Assembly (NCBI GenBank): GCA_003342895.1
Contig: PTFA01000011.1
Coordinates: 8,643,081-8,707,080, forward strand
From: Casuarius casuarius
Lineage: Eukaryota > Chordata > Aves > Casuariiformes > Casuariidae
Length of the DNA stretch: 64,000 nt
Reading direction: 5' to 3'
Part shown: positions 12,834 through 34,600 of the stretch, piece by piece
Numbering within the stretch: the stretch's first letter is position 1
Layout of the letters: each line of letters starts with the position of its first letter
The notes under the pieces: model-generated
Database searches by the model: none
What the model saw: the letters and a program-made list of their open reading frames with translations, nothing else
What the model was told of the DNA's origin: nothing
Made by a program: the position numbers and the translations under genes

Positions 12834-15243
12834 TTAAGCATTCCCCGATGTGGATATATTTCTGTTCTTTCTAGCGGTATAGAGACATCTCATGTCTTGA
12901 GAATGGTACCGTATTTTGTAAAACCTCAATTCCATCCTATCATATTTTTATTGAAAGCCTAACCTAAAAGCGTATTTGCTTGCTGGAAATGGGCAAGCCA
13001 GCTTTATTGTTTTAACTCAGTCATGTCATGGTATATAGTGTTTAATGGTTTATAGAATTGATAAGCTACATAAATTAACCATTTGATGGTCACACTGTCT
13101 GTGGTATTTCTTAAGGAAGTTTCTTTACAAACTGTTCAGTTTGGAAGGGAGTTACTTTAAATGTTTTAATGGTTCCTATTTTCAGTTGCTAGAATTTGCC
13201 TTTTTTTTCTTTGCGTGTCAGTGAAAGTGCATAGTCTTTAGGAGTAGATTCCTTTCTCCAGTATTTGAACTTCAGTGCCTTTGGGTAATTATCTGTAATA
13301 GTGTCCTCTCTCTTATTTATTTTGGAAACAATGCACTATCTGCCACTACAACTTTTTCTACCCCTGCAGTTTTTTTGACCGATAGTTATTAAGTAGTATT
13401 CAGTCTCAGTGTAGAGACAACATATTGTAGAGTGATAGATATTCATAAAGGAAGGAAATCTCCTTAATGGGAAAAAAAAGGGAGATTGTACAGTAGTGAA
13501 GGAGAGCAGGTAAATTGTTCCAGGGAGAGAGGACTACAGTGAGCAATACTACTAAGCATGCAAGGCTTTAAGCACTTGCATTCACAGCAGTGTTTTGTGA
13601 AGATGGCCTCCTTAGCATTATTTGTCTTTTACTCTTTCCCCTGTTAATGTATTCTTGTCATTGTGAGAGCTTTTAACATAAACGTAAGTATTTTTGCTAA
13701 TTCATTCTGGGCTTTATGACAGACAGCATTAACAGGAAAATGGGGATTTTGCTTGCTGAAATATATGAAGAAAAGCTTTTTTCAGTGTCAGGAGTGATCA
13801 TTACTATGGCTTGATCCTGCTTGTTTATGAGTATTGCTTTTGCAATTGGAGAGTGAGGGTATTTACTTAAATGAGGATGAAGGATATTTTGGTGTTCTCT
13901 TGTTTCACTTGAAAATAGAGGTTAAATCTCTGTTTTGTTTCAGAATTATATTTGTGGGGATATAAAAGAGAGAATGCAGTCTATGTTACCCCCATCAGGC
14001 TCCTGTGGCTTATTGTGGAAGAAAATAATTTAGTTAAGGAATGTAATTTAATGAGGCTGAAGGACTGCAGTTCTATGCTTGGTGTGTATGTGTGTTGGGG
14101 GGGGGAGCTTGGTATGTTTTAAAAAGTGTCATTTCAAAGAGTTACAGGCTGGTATTTGATCAAGGTCAAGGAAAAAGAGATCTCTTCCATTTAATAAAAG
14201 AAGAATACAAAATTATATACTTCATATCTTGGTTTCTTTTAGTCAGTCTTGTATAAAGATTGATGCTATTAGGCTATTTGAAGGATGGTAGCAGGATGAA
14301 AATTCGCATGGCATATCTTCTTCTTCTGCAGTTGAAATACAGTATTTAGTTAAATATGCATACAATGTACTCAATGTACAGCTTTCTGTTTAATTGTTTC
14401 TTTTTATTGTTTCTAGTGTTCATGATATAATACTTTCTAAGAATTCACCAGTGAAACCTGTATGAATGTTGGTAAATGCTTGCTGAGCCAGCCCCTTTGA
14501 ATTGTCATGTATGTAAGCATGCTGTGATAGGAGTGGAGTTTTACAGTTGGGGATCTAAAGTAAAAAAAACAAATAAAAAACCCTCCACACACCACTTCTC
14601 AGCAGTATTTAAGTTTGTCAGTTTTCAAATCAGCTTTAAAGAGTTCAAATTGACCATGGTCAATTAAGGCACTCAAATCCCATTGACATTCACTGGGACT
14701 TAGTACTCCTTAGAACCTTTTCCTAGCCTAAAATCAATAAATCGACAATTTCAGAATTGCTCTGTGAGCACCTTTATTTTCAGAAAAATGTATTTTTAAT
14801 GTGATTACGAAGGCCTGGGCAGTGAAAACAGTAATTGTTAGGAACAGACATTTTGAGTCTGTTGCATTTTTAACATTACGTGCATTTTGAGACCTGTAGA
14901 AGAGACAGTGTAATACATGAGACACTTTTTGCAGTGTGCATTAAGTCCATAGAATGACAATTTGAATATATCCTTTTTCGTTACATACTGTAGTTTTGTT
15001 TTGTTTTTCTGGAGTTTGAGTGCTGTAGTCTTGCATGAGGAAAAGTATTTTTATTTGTTTAAATTATTTGCCCCATTGAAACCCAGTCTTGTATCTGGTA
15101 TGTTTTTTTTCGAAGTACCTGAATAAGTTAGGACCTCCTTAGTCACTTGCAACATTTTATCCTATACTATCAATTTATCTCCAAGTAAGAACTTCTTGGA
15201 CATGTAGGCTCATAGTAGCTAAGCACTTGTGCAAAAGTTGGTC

Positions 15244-15330
15244 TCCTTAAGGTAAATAACACAACGTCAGAGCTTCAGCAGCTGGACTGTAACCCAGTCC
15301 CCACAGGCCTTTCTTAATCTGTTAACAGAA
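15244..15330 (-). mobile_element. Possible MIR-like remnant, antisense orientation
   Basis: Blocks ccttaaggtaaataacacaa, gtcagagc, agcagctggactgtaaccca and gtcc, then caggcctttcttaa, loosely follow the reversed MIR order (gaggttaagtaacttg, ggtcacac, gcagagccgggattcgaaccc, gcctgtgctcttaacc). The match is short and gapped. It could be chance; a profile search would decide. Confidence 0.35.
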
Positions 15331-16059
15331 GACTTTCTGGAGAATTGCACGTACAAGCGTCAAGCTTTCCTATCTTGTTGATAATGTTGCACGGTCAATT
15401 AAGAACGAATAGAGCAGCTAGATGAATTTTTTTTTTTTAACAGGAAAGCTGCAGAGGTTTTATTTCCATTCTTATAAGTATGTATCCTAACTTGAGCAAA
15501 AGTTTTCAGCTTTGGTTCAGGCTCTTCAGTTCTTTTAGGTAGAAATCTGTTTTGAGTAGACTGTTACAACGTTGTTGCTAATTCATCAGGGTTTTTTTTT
15601 TAACCAAATAGCAAAACTGAACGTTTCACTTTTGTTTTTAAAAGTAGTATGGTATCATATTATTTTAGGAAAGCCTGCTTAAGTATGCCATATATTTTTT
15701 TGCACAGGATGTAATGCTACCTAATGAAGCAATCGTGAAATTGTAATGCTGGCTTGTAAGAACAGTTGTTTAATTGCACAGATTAAAGCTATGTTGTTTG
15801 ATTTTTACTGATAAGTAAATGGCAATATTAAAACAAACAAATCATGTTTACAGCTCTGTGAATCTGTGTTGTCAGCTTAAGGTTACTGCTAGGGCTTGAA
15901 ATTTCTTGTTATTTTGGAAAGTGCTTCTCAGGATCTTTTTAGTGCCTCAAAACTTCCATTTGAGATAGAAAAAAAGTATTTTGATCATTTTGGTTAGATT
16001 TAGCACCTAAGATACTGCTCTCAGGGTCTTTATGAAAGAGCTGGTTCTGTTCTCTATTA

Positions 16060-16089
16060 TTTATATCACTATTTAAATAGTGATATAAA
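16060..16089. repeat. Perfect 30-bp palindrome
   Basis: The left half tttatatcactattt is followed with no spacer by its exact reverse complement aaatagtgatataaa. The symmetry stops at an A/C mismatch on the outer flanks (16059/16090). It could extrude as a cruciform. No element is recognised around it. Confidence 0.95.
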
Positions 16090-18368
16090 CATACATGTGT
16101 ACGTAGATGAATCTGCTAGCACTTCCCATGAAAGGATGGATAAATATCTGCTTGTCTTTTACAAGTTGAAATAAGCACACAGGTTAAAGGCAAGATCCCA
16201 AAGGCACTTAGGTACCTAAAGAGGAACTGTGTCTGAAATGGCCATTCTGAAACCTCCTTCATGTATTTCTCAGCCATAGGAAAACTTTTTTAAACAATGT
16301 GCTCTTCTTCTTGCCTTTTGGTTTAGCACTGAACTCAGGAGGAATAATACTCTTCCTATGTCCATTAAAGGATTCAGTCCACTAGCACAGTAATAGTCCA
16401 TCTCGGGCCTACCAGATTGGGTTTCATAAACAATGTCACAATAACTTTCTTCTAAAATTGGGATGCTAGCGTTTTAACTGCTTCATGTAAAATTGATGAA
16501 CAGCCCATGGAGCAGAGACTTGATCTCAGGTCTCCTGCCCTTTGCGATGTCTCTAATTGTTGTTACAAATGGGGCCCCATCACCTTCATGAGGCTTTATG
16601 AGGGAAAAAAAAAAGTTCTTCTGTGCTTTTGAAAGAAAGGACATAGACATCTTGAAGACATCTGCCTTGAGCATAGGTCTGTGGACTGCTCATTCCAGGT
16701 GGAAGGAGGTACCACTCTAGTCATGGTAAATTAATTAAGGCATGAAGAAATAAGGGATTTGGCTTTGGCGTGGTTTAGGCAGTTCCACACCAAGCAGCTA
16801 ATTCTCAGTCATTTTGTGCTTAACATTTTTTTAACATTCTCTTCTGAATCATTTTATCTTTCCTCTGCACTCTGTAGAGGTCATATGTACCTAACAGAAA
16901 ATCTGGATTTTACTGCAGAGGCCAAGCACTTGCTATGCACATATAGTGATTTCCCTTAAGGGTAAATCCAGAGAAGACCTGAAGTGGCTTCTACCACACC
17001 ACTGTTGAGGCTGAAAGAAGAATATATGGTTTAGTGGCCCCTGTCTTTGCTGAGAGCTTTGAACTCTCCATGAAAACCCATTACTTTTTTTTTTTTTCTG
17101 ATTAAAAAATGGGTGAAATATTTTAGAGATCTTTTTCTTATCTTCTGCTTCTAAATCTTATGTACTAGTCTTTATCATTAGATTATCATTCTTAAAGTTG
17201 GTGAATGAACTCATTTGCTTTTTTGATGGTAGTGTTTTCCAGTTATGATGATGTGCTATGTTAAGAGATTTAGGCAGTTGATACAAATTGAGATTTTCCA
17301 GCCTTTCTCCAGTGATTCTTCCCTAACAATCATGAAAATTAGCTGTTTGCCACTGTCCTTGCGAAGAATCAGATAGTGTTGAATCTGTCCTATGAAACTT
17401 GACTATTTATAATCCATTTCTCTATATAAGGTCCTGTAGCTATGACATTATGGTGTTCCAAATGCAGGTAAGTCAGCTTATAAATACTTGCTGCAGCAAC
17501 CACAAAATTATAGAAAAAATTCAGAGTAGAACTCTTAAGTAAAGCGCAGAGGGCTGACAATCTGCACTACAATCTCTCAACAAAAGATCCGTTCATTTTT
17601 AGTAGATTTTTAGCACTACTTTGTTTTTGCTTTTAATCACAACACTGAAGGAGAATTTCCTGTACATTTCAAATAAGAATTTAAAATAAGGACAGATGAG
17701 CTGGCATTTAGAAAATGCCTTCGAATTGATGTGTGCCATAAAGCTTACTAATTAGTCATATAATGGTATATTAGATAAGTGGAAAGAATGAGATTAGGGG
17801 TCTACCTGTAGAGAAGGGACAATTGATATCCGTTAATCAATTTAAACCCCCTAACCATGCATTTAATTGTCAGTATTTGCACAGGGCCCCAGTGAGCAGC
17901 TGTGAGCCTCAAGGCCTAGCGGTTCTATCTAATTAGTCCCACCAAAGGCTTTCAGCCTATTCAGGAAGGCTTACTGCAGGCCGAGAGGTTTTTGTTTCAA
18001 ATAGCTGTTTACATAAAGTGGAAGAAGTCCATGTATTGATTGCCTTTTAGAGTTTAGAAAATATGCCCTGCTTATATTCCTGATGCAGAAAAGTAGTTTA
18101 GCCTTGAAAACCCTGTTGCAAAAAAAGTCTGCTTGAAACATTGGATAGTCCTTTGCAAGGAAGAAGACAAACAAAGCCTACAGTAGATTGTATCTGCCTC
18201 TCAAGCCATAGCTGATAGCCTACCACTGCTATAACAGAGATGGATGTAGCCGCTTCAAAAGCGTAAGTTTCTAGTGAGATTAATGTTACATGTTGGCAGT
18301 AGAGACTGCAGTCTACTTTTATCTTTCCGGAGGGATTGGACTAGCTCTGCATGATGTAGTCATGGCGT

Positions 18369-18397
18369 GGGGGGCAGGAGGCAGGGGAGGGAGGGGG
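18369..18397 (+). other. G-rich tract, extended G-quadruplex motif
   Basis: G tracts of 6, 4, 3 and 5 with loops of 9, 1 and 1 bases, counting the gg pairs inside the first loop as loop. It is slightly outside the strict loop rule but still likely to fold. It lies in the same intron as the CpG island, about 2.2 kb upstream of it. Confidence 0.65.
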
Positions 18398-18558
18398 TAA
18401 TTAAAACGAGTCCACTTTGTAATAAACTGAGGGGAACATGCAAATTTAGTGAGCAGGTAGCTTCAGGACATTATAGGAAGTATTACCATAATCCCAAGTA
18501 GTAGATGATATATTTGTACTTGAGATGAAATCCAAATTCATTATATGAATATATGTAG

Positions 18559-18575
18559 CCCCCCCCCCCCCCCCC
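18559..18575. repeat. C17 homopolymer
   Basis: Seventeen consecutive C on the plus strand in AT-rich DNA. Runs of this length are error-prone in sequencing, so the exact count is uncertain. Confidence 0.9.
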
Positions 18576-20615
18576 AAGCATTTCTACATCCTTGTAAAAT
18601 GCACTTTAATTTTTTGGAAGGAAAACTCCAATAATGTAATTCTATTTTAGGGTCTTACAGACACTGGAGAAAAATAGCTTTTCCTTGCCAAAGAAGCATA
18701 CTTTGTTTAGCAGCAGATTCTTTAAATCTGGCTGCCCATTTTTATAGGCGGTGGTTGTTCTGCTTCCGCTTGCCTCTCTGTACTTGTCTATCGTTACATT
18801 GTGAAACAAGGCTTGTGGGGAGAAGTAGTCTCTTTTATTAGATCACTTGATAGAGTTGCAAAAAGACAGACTTTGGCGGGGGGGGGGACATGCAGGCTCC
18901 TCTACAGTTTATTAATTCCTGACCTAACTTATTTTTCTTTACCATTTGAACCTCCCTGTCGCATACTGGATACTGTTAGAAATAGTATGATGATTCCTCC
19001 CCCGCCCCCAACAGCTGTTCTCCTTAATCACTTTGAGGCGTCTTCCTAATTCGCATTTATATATGTAAGCCATGCAAACCTCTGGCCTGCCTGTAGTGTT
19101 GTTGCACTATGCATTATAATCTTCTCAAATTATATAGCTCGGTTATTCACATCATTTTGTCTTTTAAGTTCCAGCTTCTGGTGCCTTTGTTGTGCAGCTC
19201 TGCAGAACTCTTCTGAGCTCTATTTCTCTGCCCTCATTTGCTGCTAATGCTCATCTCTGCTGCTTTTTTCTCAAAGCCTCACGATTTAAGTGACGACGTA
19301 TCTTTCTCATACCTCTGCTGTCTCATTCCTTTCACCATTTTGGATGCCTGATCTTGGTCTCTGTTTCTCCATCATACTCTAATCCCTTCACCAGAACTCC
19401 TTATAATAGTAGTTCGTAAGCTGCTTGCTAAAAAATAAAGAGGAAGAAAGGAAATACTATTAAAGGAATAATAGTTGAACAGTTACAAAAAATATCCAGC
19501 ATAAAAGCACATTCCTGAGTTTTTGTTTTTGGTCACATAATTATATTTTCCTAATTCTTTACCTTGTACTGTTAATAAAGTTCTTACCTCTTCAAACTCT
19601 TCCTCAACAACTATAACCTACCACTATTTTATTATCTTTTTTTCATTCCATTATAAGCTTCAGTAGGCAGAGTCAATGGCATTTTATTTATCTGTAAAAT
19701 TCTCTCATTTAGCATGCTATGTAAGCTATAAACGTTGCCTTCATTAATGTTCGGGATATGTCAGAATTTGCTTTTAGGGTTGAAAATTGACTGAGGTGGG
19801 CTGCATTCCTCTAGGGATTTGTTACTAATCCTTTAAAAGGCCATTTCAAATATTTTGTTTTCTGAAAGTATAAATGACTCCGGACAATTATCCTTAAAAT
19901 TGTGGTTCAGTACTTTTTCTTGAAGAAGTTAATAACTCACCTAAAACCAGTGCTATTTAAATATCTTCCTTGAGTGTGCCTTTCATACAGGACATCTCAA
20001 AAGCTTTGTTTTAAATGTTTAAATAGACTTCAGACTGCTGAACACTTATGCTATTAGCTACAGATTTTCTGAAAAACACACTTGAATATGCAGGAAAACA
20101 GTCTGTAAACATTTCTTCTTACTGTCTCTTTCGTAAGTAGGAACTTCACTCATTAGTGTGCTTTTCATTTTGTTTTTCTCCTCTTAATTTTGAATAAACA
20201 GATGTTAAATATCATTTGTATGCTTGACGACTGATGTTACTGTCCGTACAGAGAGTGCTTTGAAACTTTGATTTGAAGCTAATTCCTTTGAGGGTTTTTT
20301 CTTTATAGTACAACAAAAGCTGTTAATAAAGTAAGATATAAATGACTAAAAGTCAGATTTCTAACTGCATTTTATATATGTCTAGCTGTGAGTGTACAGT
20401 ACAATCTGCTTCTGTTAAGAAGGTATGCAGCTATGTTGGAAAATAGAGAAGGGAGTCTGGCAATCATACAAGGGATTTGGAAAAATCTCAGTATGTGGTT
20501 GGGTCAAAACTGATAGTGCTATTACAAAAGATATGTCCGCTCTGGTACTGAGTTATCTCAGTTAAGTGCCTTCTGGAGACTGTAAAGCAAAAATGAAAGT
20601 CCTTTTGTCCCTTCT

Positions 20616-21160
20616 CGGTTCCAGTTACACCCCTAGGTTTCACTGGCAGAGTGGCAAATTGCTGGCTGGGGAGCGCCTTTTGTTGGAGGCGCTGTGATCT
20701 CGTCTTTCCCTTCCTCTTTCCCACCGGGAAGGTTGAGCGCATTAGCTGGAGCGCCTCCCCCTTCCCAGCTAGGAGATCATGGAGACGTTCCAGTTACCCG
20801 CTGGTCTGCGGGTTTGGGGTTTTGTGGGGTTTTTTTTCCTCCTCCTCCCTCCAAGGTAAAAGTGTCATGATCTCTTCAACGTAGCTCCTACTTACAGTGA
20901 AACACTTTTTCTTCTACTCAGATCTCACTTCAGTCTTCGGCTAACTGAGAAATTTTGCAGCGTGCATTGGTAGAGAAGGAATATATGGAGCTGAACAATT
21001 TCCTGAGCGGCTTGGTTGCTTGGTCTCTTCCAGAGAGTTTTATTCATAGGGTGATTCAGAGCTTGAAATACGAGAACGCTGGATGCTAAGGTGTAGGTGA
21101 TCAAAATGACTTTAAGGGTTATGTGAGAGTAAATACGCAAGCCTGGTTAATGGCGTTTCT
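20616..21160 (+). promoter_or_regulatory. CpG-enriched GC-rich island inside the ROBO1 intron, candidate alternative promoter
   Basis: About ten CpG dinucleotides fall within roughly 195 bp (20616-20810) and about 18 up to 21155, against very few per kilobase in the surrounding intron. The core is GC-rich in an otherwise AT-rich region. It contains an ATG at 20779 in strong Kozak context (A at -3, G at +4) that opens a hydrophobic, signal-peptide-like frame, and a donor-like AAG|GTAAAA at 20853-20861. A second frame from an ATG at 20651 reaches the same donor. ROBO1 is known to have an alternative upstream promoter (DUTT1-type isoform) whose first exon joins the Ig1 exon, so an island about 10 kb upstream of Ig1 is suggestive. 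No clear TATA box or initiator was identified. Promoter function is inferred. Confidence 0.35.
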
Positions 21161-31627
<10,467 letters not shown>

Positions 31628-34600
31628 TGACGTTATTTGAAAATTGAAAATAAAGTGTGGACTGCCTCTCATATGAGATTTTAAGCTGGAAGCAATGAAT
31701 ATGCATAGATGCGTTACATACCTATTAATAAGGAAATAGTCAGGAAAATAGGAAAATAGAAGAGGTATCATATCATTGTAGAAATTTAGATGTTTTTGTG
31801 CATTCTCACATACATTTTTTGTGTCTCCATGCAGTTATGATTACTTAGTGTTTGTTAGCTATTATATACTTAAATTTACTGATGTTTTGTGCTCACCAAA
31901 TATCCATGCAAAATGCAATGCATGATAGGAGGCAGGAAAGCTAGGATTTGATCTAACAGAGTACATTTGGAATTGTTGTTGCATGAATAAGCACTAGAAC
32001 AAGATAATGGCAGGTGTACAAACACAAAATGACCTTTTTTGCTCTGCAAGAAGTGGCCTATAAATTATCTGTCTAGTTATAAGTGTTTGGCCAAAGGAAG
32101 GAACAGTCAAGTATGTTGTCACATCCCTTTGTTATGCTTATCTCTTCCTGTATCCCCTTTAAACTCTACTTGTTTTAGAGGAGGAAAGTGTACATGAAAG
32201 AGTTTCAAGCATTCATAGGCTGTGACTAGGTTAAAAAAAAAAAAAATCAGTTTTGAATACTTAAATATGAGAGGAATTCTTCCTATCCAAAAGTTTGGTG
32301 TCTATTTGAAATTAGTTTTATAGATTTCCTCTTTGATCTATAGCAGTTCATCTGGTGCTCTCTTGAAGAGCTGGCTCAGAGCTAGGTGAATTACTCCCTC
32401 AAAATACTGATCTCTCTCCAATGGCTAAACAGTGCATATTGGTAACTACTTGTCTAAAGTTAGGAGTCTAGTCAGAGCTAGTCACCACGCATTAGACACC
32501 CGTGGTGAAATTTATTTCATCCAGCTTTAGAAAAAGATGCATCTGAGGGGCTAGATTTTCCTAACTCTCGCAGGAAGCCAAGGAAACGGACTGGGAAGTC
32601 GTGCACTTACTTGAGCCCTTTGCCTAGCTGTGCCTGTGTTCACAGAAGATCCCAAGTACTTTATTAATGCATATACCAGAAGGATCTCAAGCATCATATG
32701 TAACCACATTGTGATATGGCCACATGTAATCACATGTAAATAACATGTAAATACACCCCATTAAGACCTCTGGCCCCTGAGTTTCCTTGTTTTTGTTTTT
32801 TTTTTTAATTGATAAAAATAATTAGTGCATGACTAATTGAAAATTTATCCAGCAAATGCATAACCTCTTTAATCCAAATTTTTTGAGAACATTTGATCAG
32901 TTACTCAGAAATGTTGTATACCATGTCCTATAGGAGTAGTTTTGAGTGGACCTTAATGGTGAAGAGAATCTGATTTTTACCTTATTGCTGTTATTTCCTT
33001 TTAGCACTCCTCATTGCTCCTTAAACTGAGTTTTAAAGTTCTGTTCATGCTTATTGCATGTGCTTCGGTTTGTGAGGTACCTCAAAGAAATCTTTGACCT
33101 GCATGTGGTGTTTCTGTATCTTCCACAGTTTTTTGTCAAAACACAGAAACATGAGGTAGGCCACAACTGTCGGTACAGCATTGCCAGTGCCAGTTCACCT
33201 GTTAGTTTCTAAATCTGTTTGTGACCCTTGTCTGAAGTCATCTTGATGAGATTACAGTAAGAATCTTACTGACAGAGTCTGGATGCGTATGTGGAACACT
33301 AATATCACCAGGAGGTTTTTTAAGTGTTCCTGCCAATACTTAAGAGAAAAATAAAAGATGAGGATCTTCTAACGGGGCTTCAACTGTTTGCTACCTCACA
33401 GTAGTAGTGAATTGCTAATCCAGTTCAAAATGACTCTCATATTGAAGGATAGTCTCAGAAGTTTGAAACGCAGTCAAGATTTGCAAGCTTTTTTCATTTT
33501 AAAAATAAGCCCCCACATTGTTGTAAGGGAAAAGAATCACTATCTGTGTTTGGAAATGAGGTTTCTAGGTCTGTAAGAGTGTAATATTATACAGTTTTAA
33601 TTCTATCCCAGCAGATTTTAGTGAAAGAATTTTAACAGAAAAGGTAATGATGTGACAGTGCAAAAGCACCAAAATATTTTAAATGGCACAGAAGAGGTGA
33701 GGAACAAGGAAATAATTGAAAGCTAGTAGAATAAATTTACATTAAATTCAAAATCTGTGGAACGTAGATATAATACTGTCATCTTTATAAGCTCTGGTTA
33801 CATTCCTAGTGGTTTGCAACAAATCAACGAACCATTTTGACTCGCTTCTCAGCACACCCTTTTGTGAATACCACAGTGTTGTCATAGACCATTGCTGTTT
33901 TAGAAAACCTGTGTTCAGGGTTAGTTTTTGTATGTTTACCCAGTAAAATTGCCTTTATTTGGTGTCCACTTAGGGAATACAAAAGATCATTTAGAGTACT
34001 CCTTTGGTTATGCTTTGATGCTGTAAGTTTAACCAAAAAACGTTTGTGAATCATAAGAAAGAAAAGCTTTTTATGCACTGTACCTGCTAGCTGTCACTGG
34101 AACCAGCTCTGGTCTAGTGCACCAGTTCGTGTTTTATAACACAGTAAAGAATTCATTGCTTCATTTTCTGCCACTACGTCTTGTAGCAACCATTTCAGTT
34201 AGATGACGTTCTTTTGCTGTTCAGTGCATGTGTAAATATGACTTCAGATTCAGATAAATACGAAAAAGAAATTTTCATGTCTGTTATTTCTTCCTATAGT
34301 TCATCTTCTGAGCAGCTCCAATGTTAACCTTCGAGACATCCACAAAGATTTATTGTCTATGGAATAAGCTGGACATCTATTTTTCTTTATACCGTGCATA
34401 GATTCTCCAGGTGCAAACAGGGGAATGAAGAGGAATCTTATAAACTTATAAAAACTTCTGAAGTGCAAAAATATTGAAAGATGTTTTTGTTGTCTTAGAT
34501 CATCTAAGAGCTTTAGAAACAACTTTAGATATGATATCTACAACTGGAGGGACTAAAATCCTCAGTAACTGTAGAACACAATGGGAGAAAAAAGTGTTCC

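Larger units (their letters stand above)
1..20615 (+). other. Intronic DNA upstream of the ROBO1 Ig1 exon, distal part
   Basis: AT-rich intron sequence with no recognisable coding exon. All ORFs are short, without family resemblance, and occur on both strands at chance-like density. Listed separately are a CR1 end, a possible MIR remnant, microsatellites and palindromes. Small mononucleotide tracts include C10 at 170-179, C10 then T12 at 5263-5284, and C9 at 7992-8000. A pyrimidine-rich block with a 3'-splice-site look runs from about 9964 to 10013, but no suitable donor follows. A C/T-biased block lies at about 19160-19410. I searched for the ROBO1 long-isoform exon upstream of Ig1 and for the DUTT1-type signal-peptide exon and found no convincing match here. 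Confidence 0.8.

Noticed and set aside
14476..14512. ATG followed by codons for Met-Leu-Ala-Glu-Pro-Ala, resembling the start of the human DUTT1-type ROBO1 leader, with a GTAAGC donor in phase 1 at 14513.
   Set aside because: After six residues the resemblance ends. The peptide would be about 13 residues with no hydrophobic core, so it would not serve as a signal peptide. Most likely coincidence, though cheap to check in RNA-seq.
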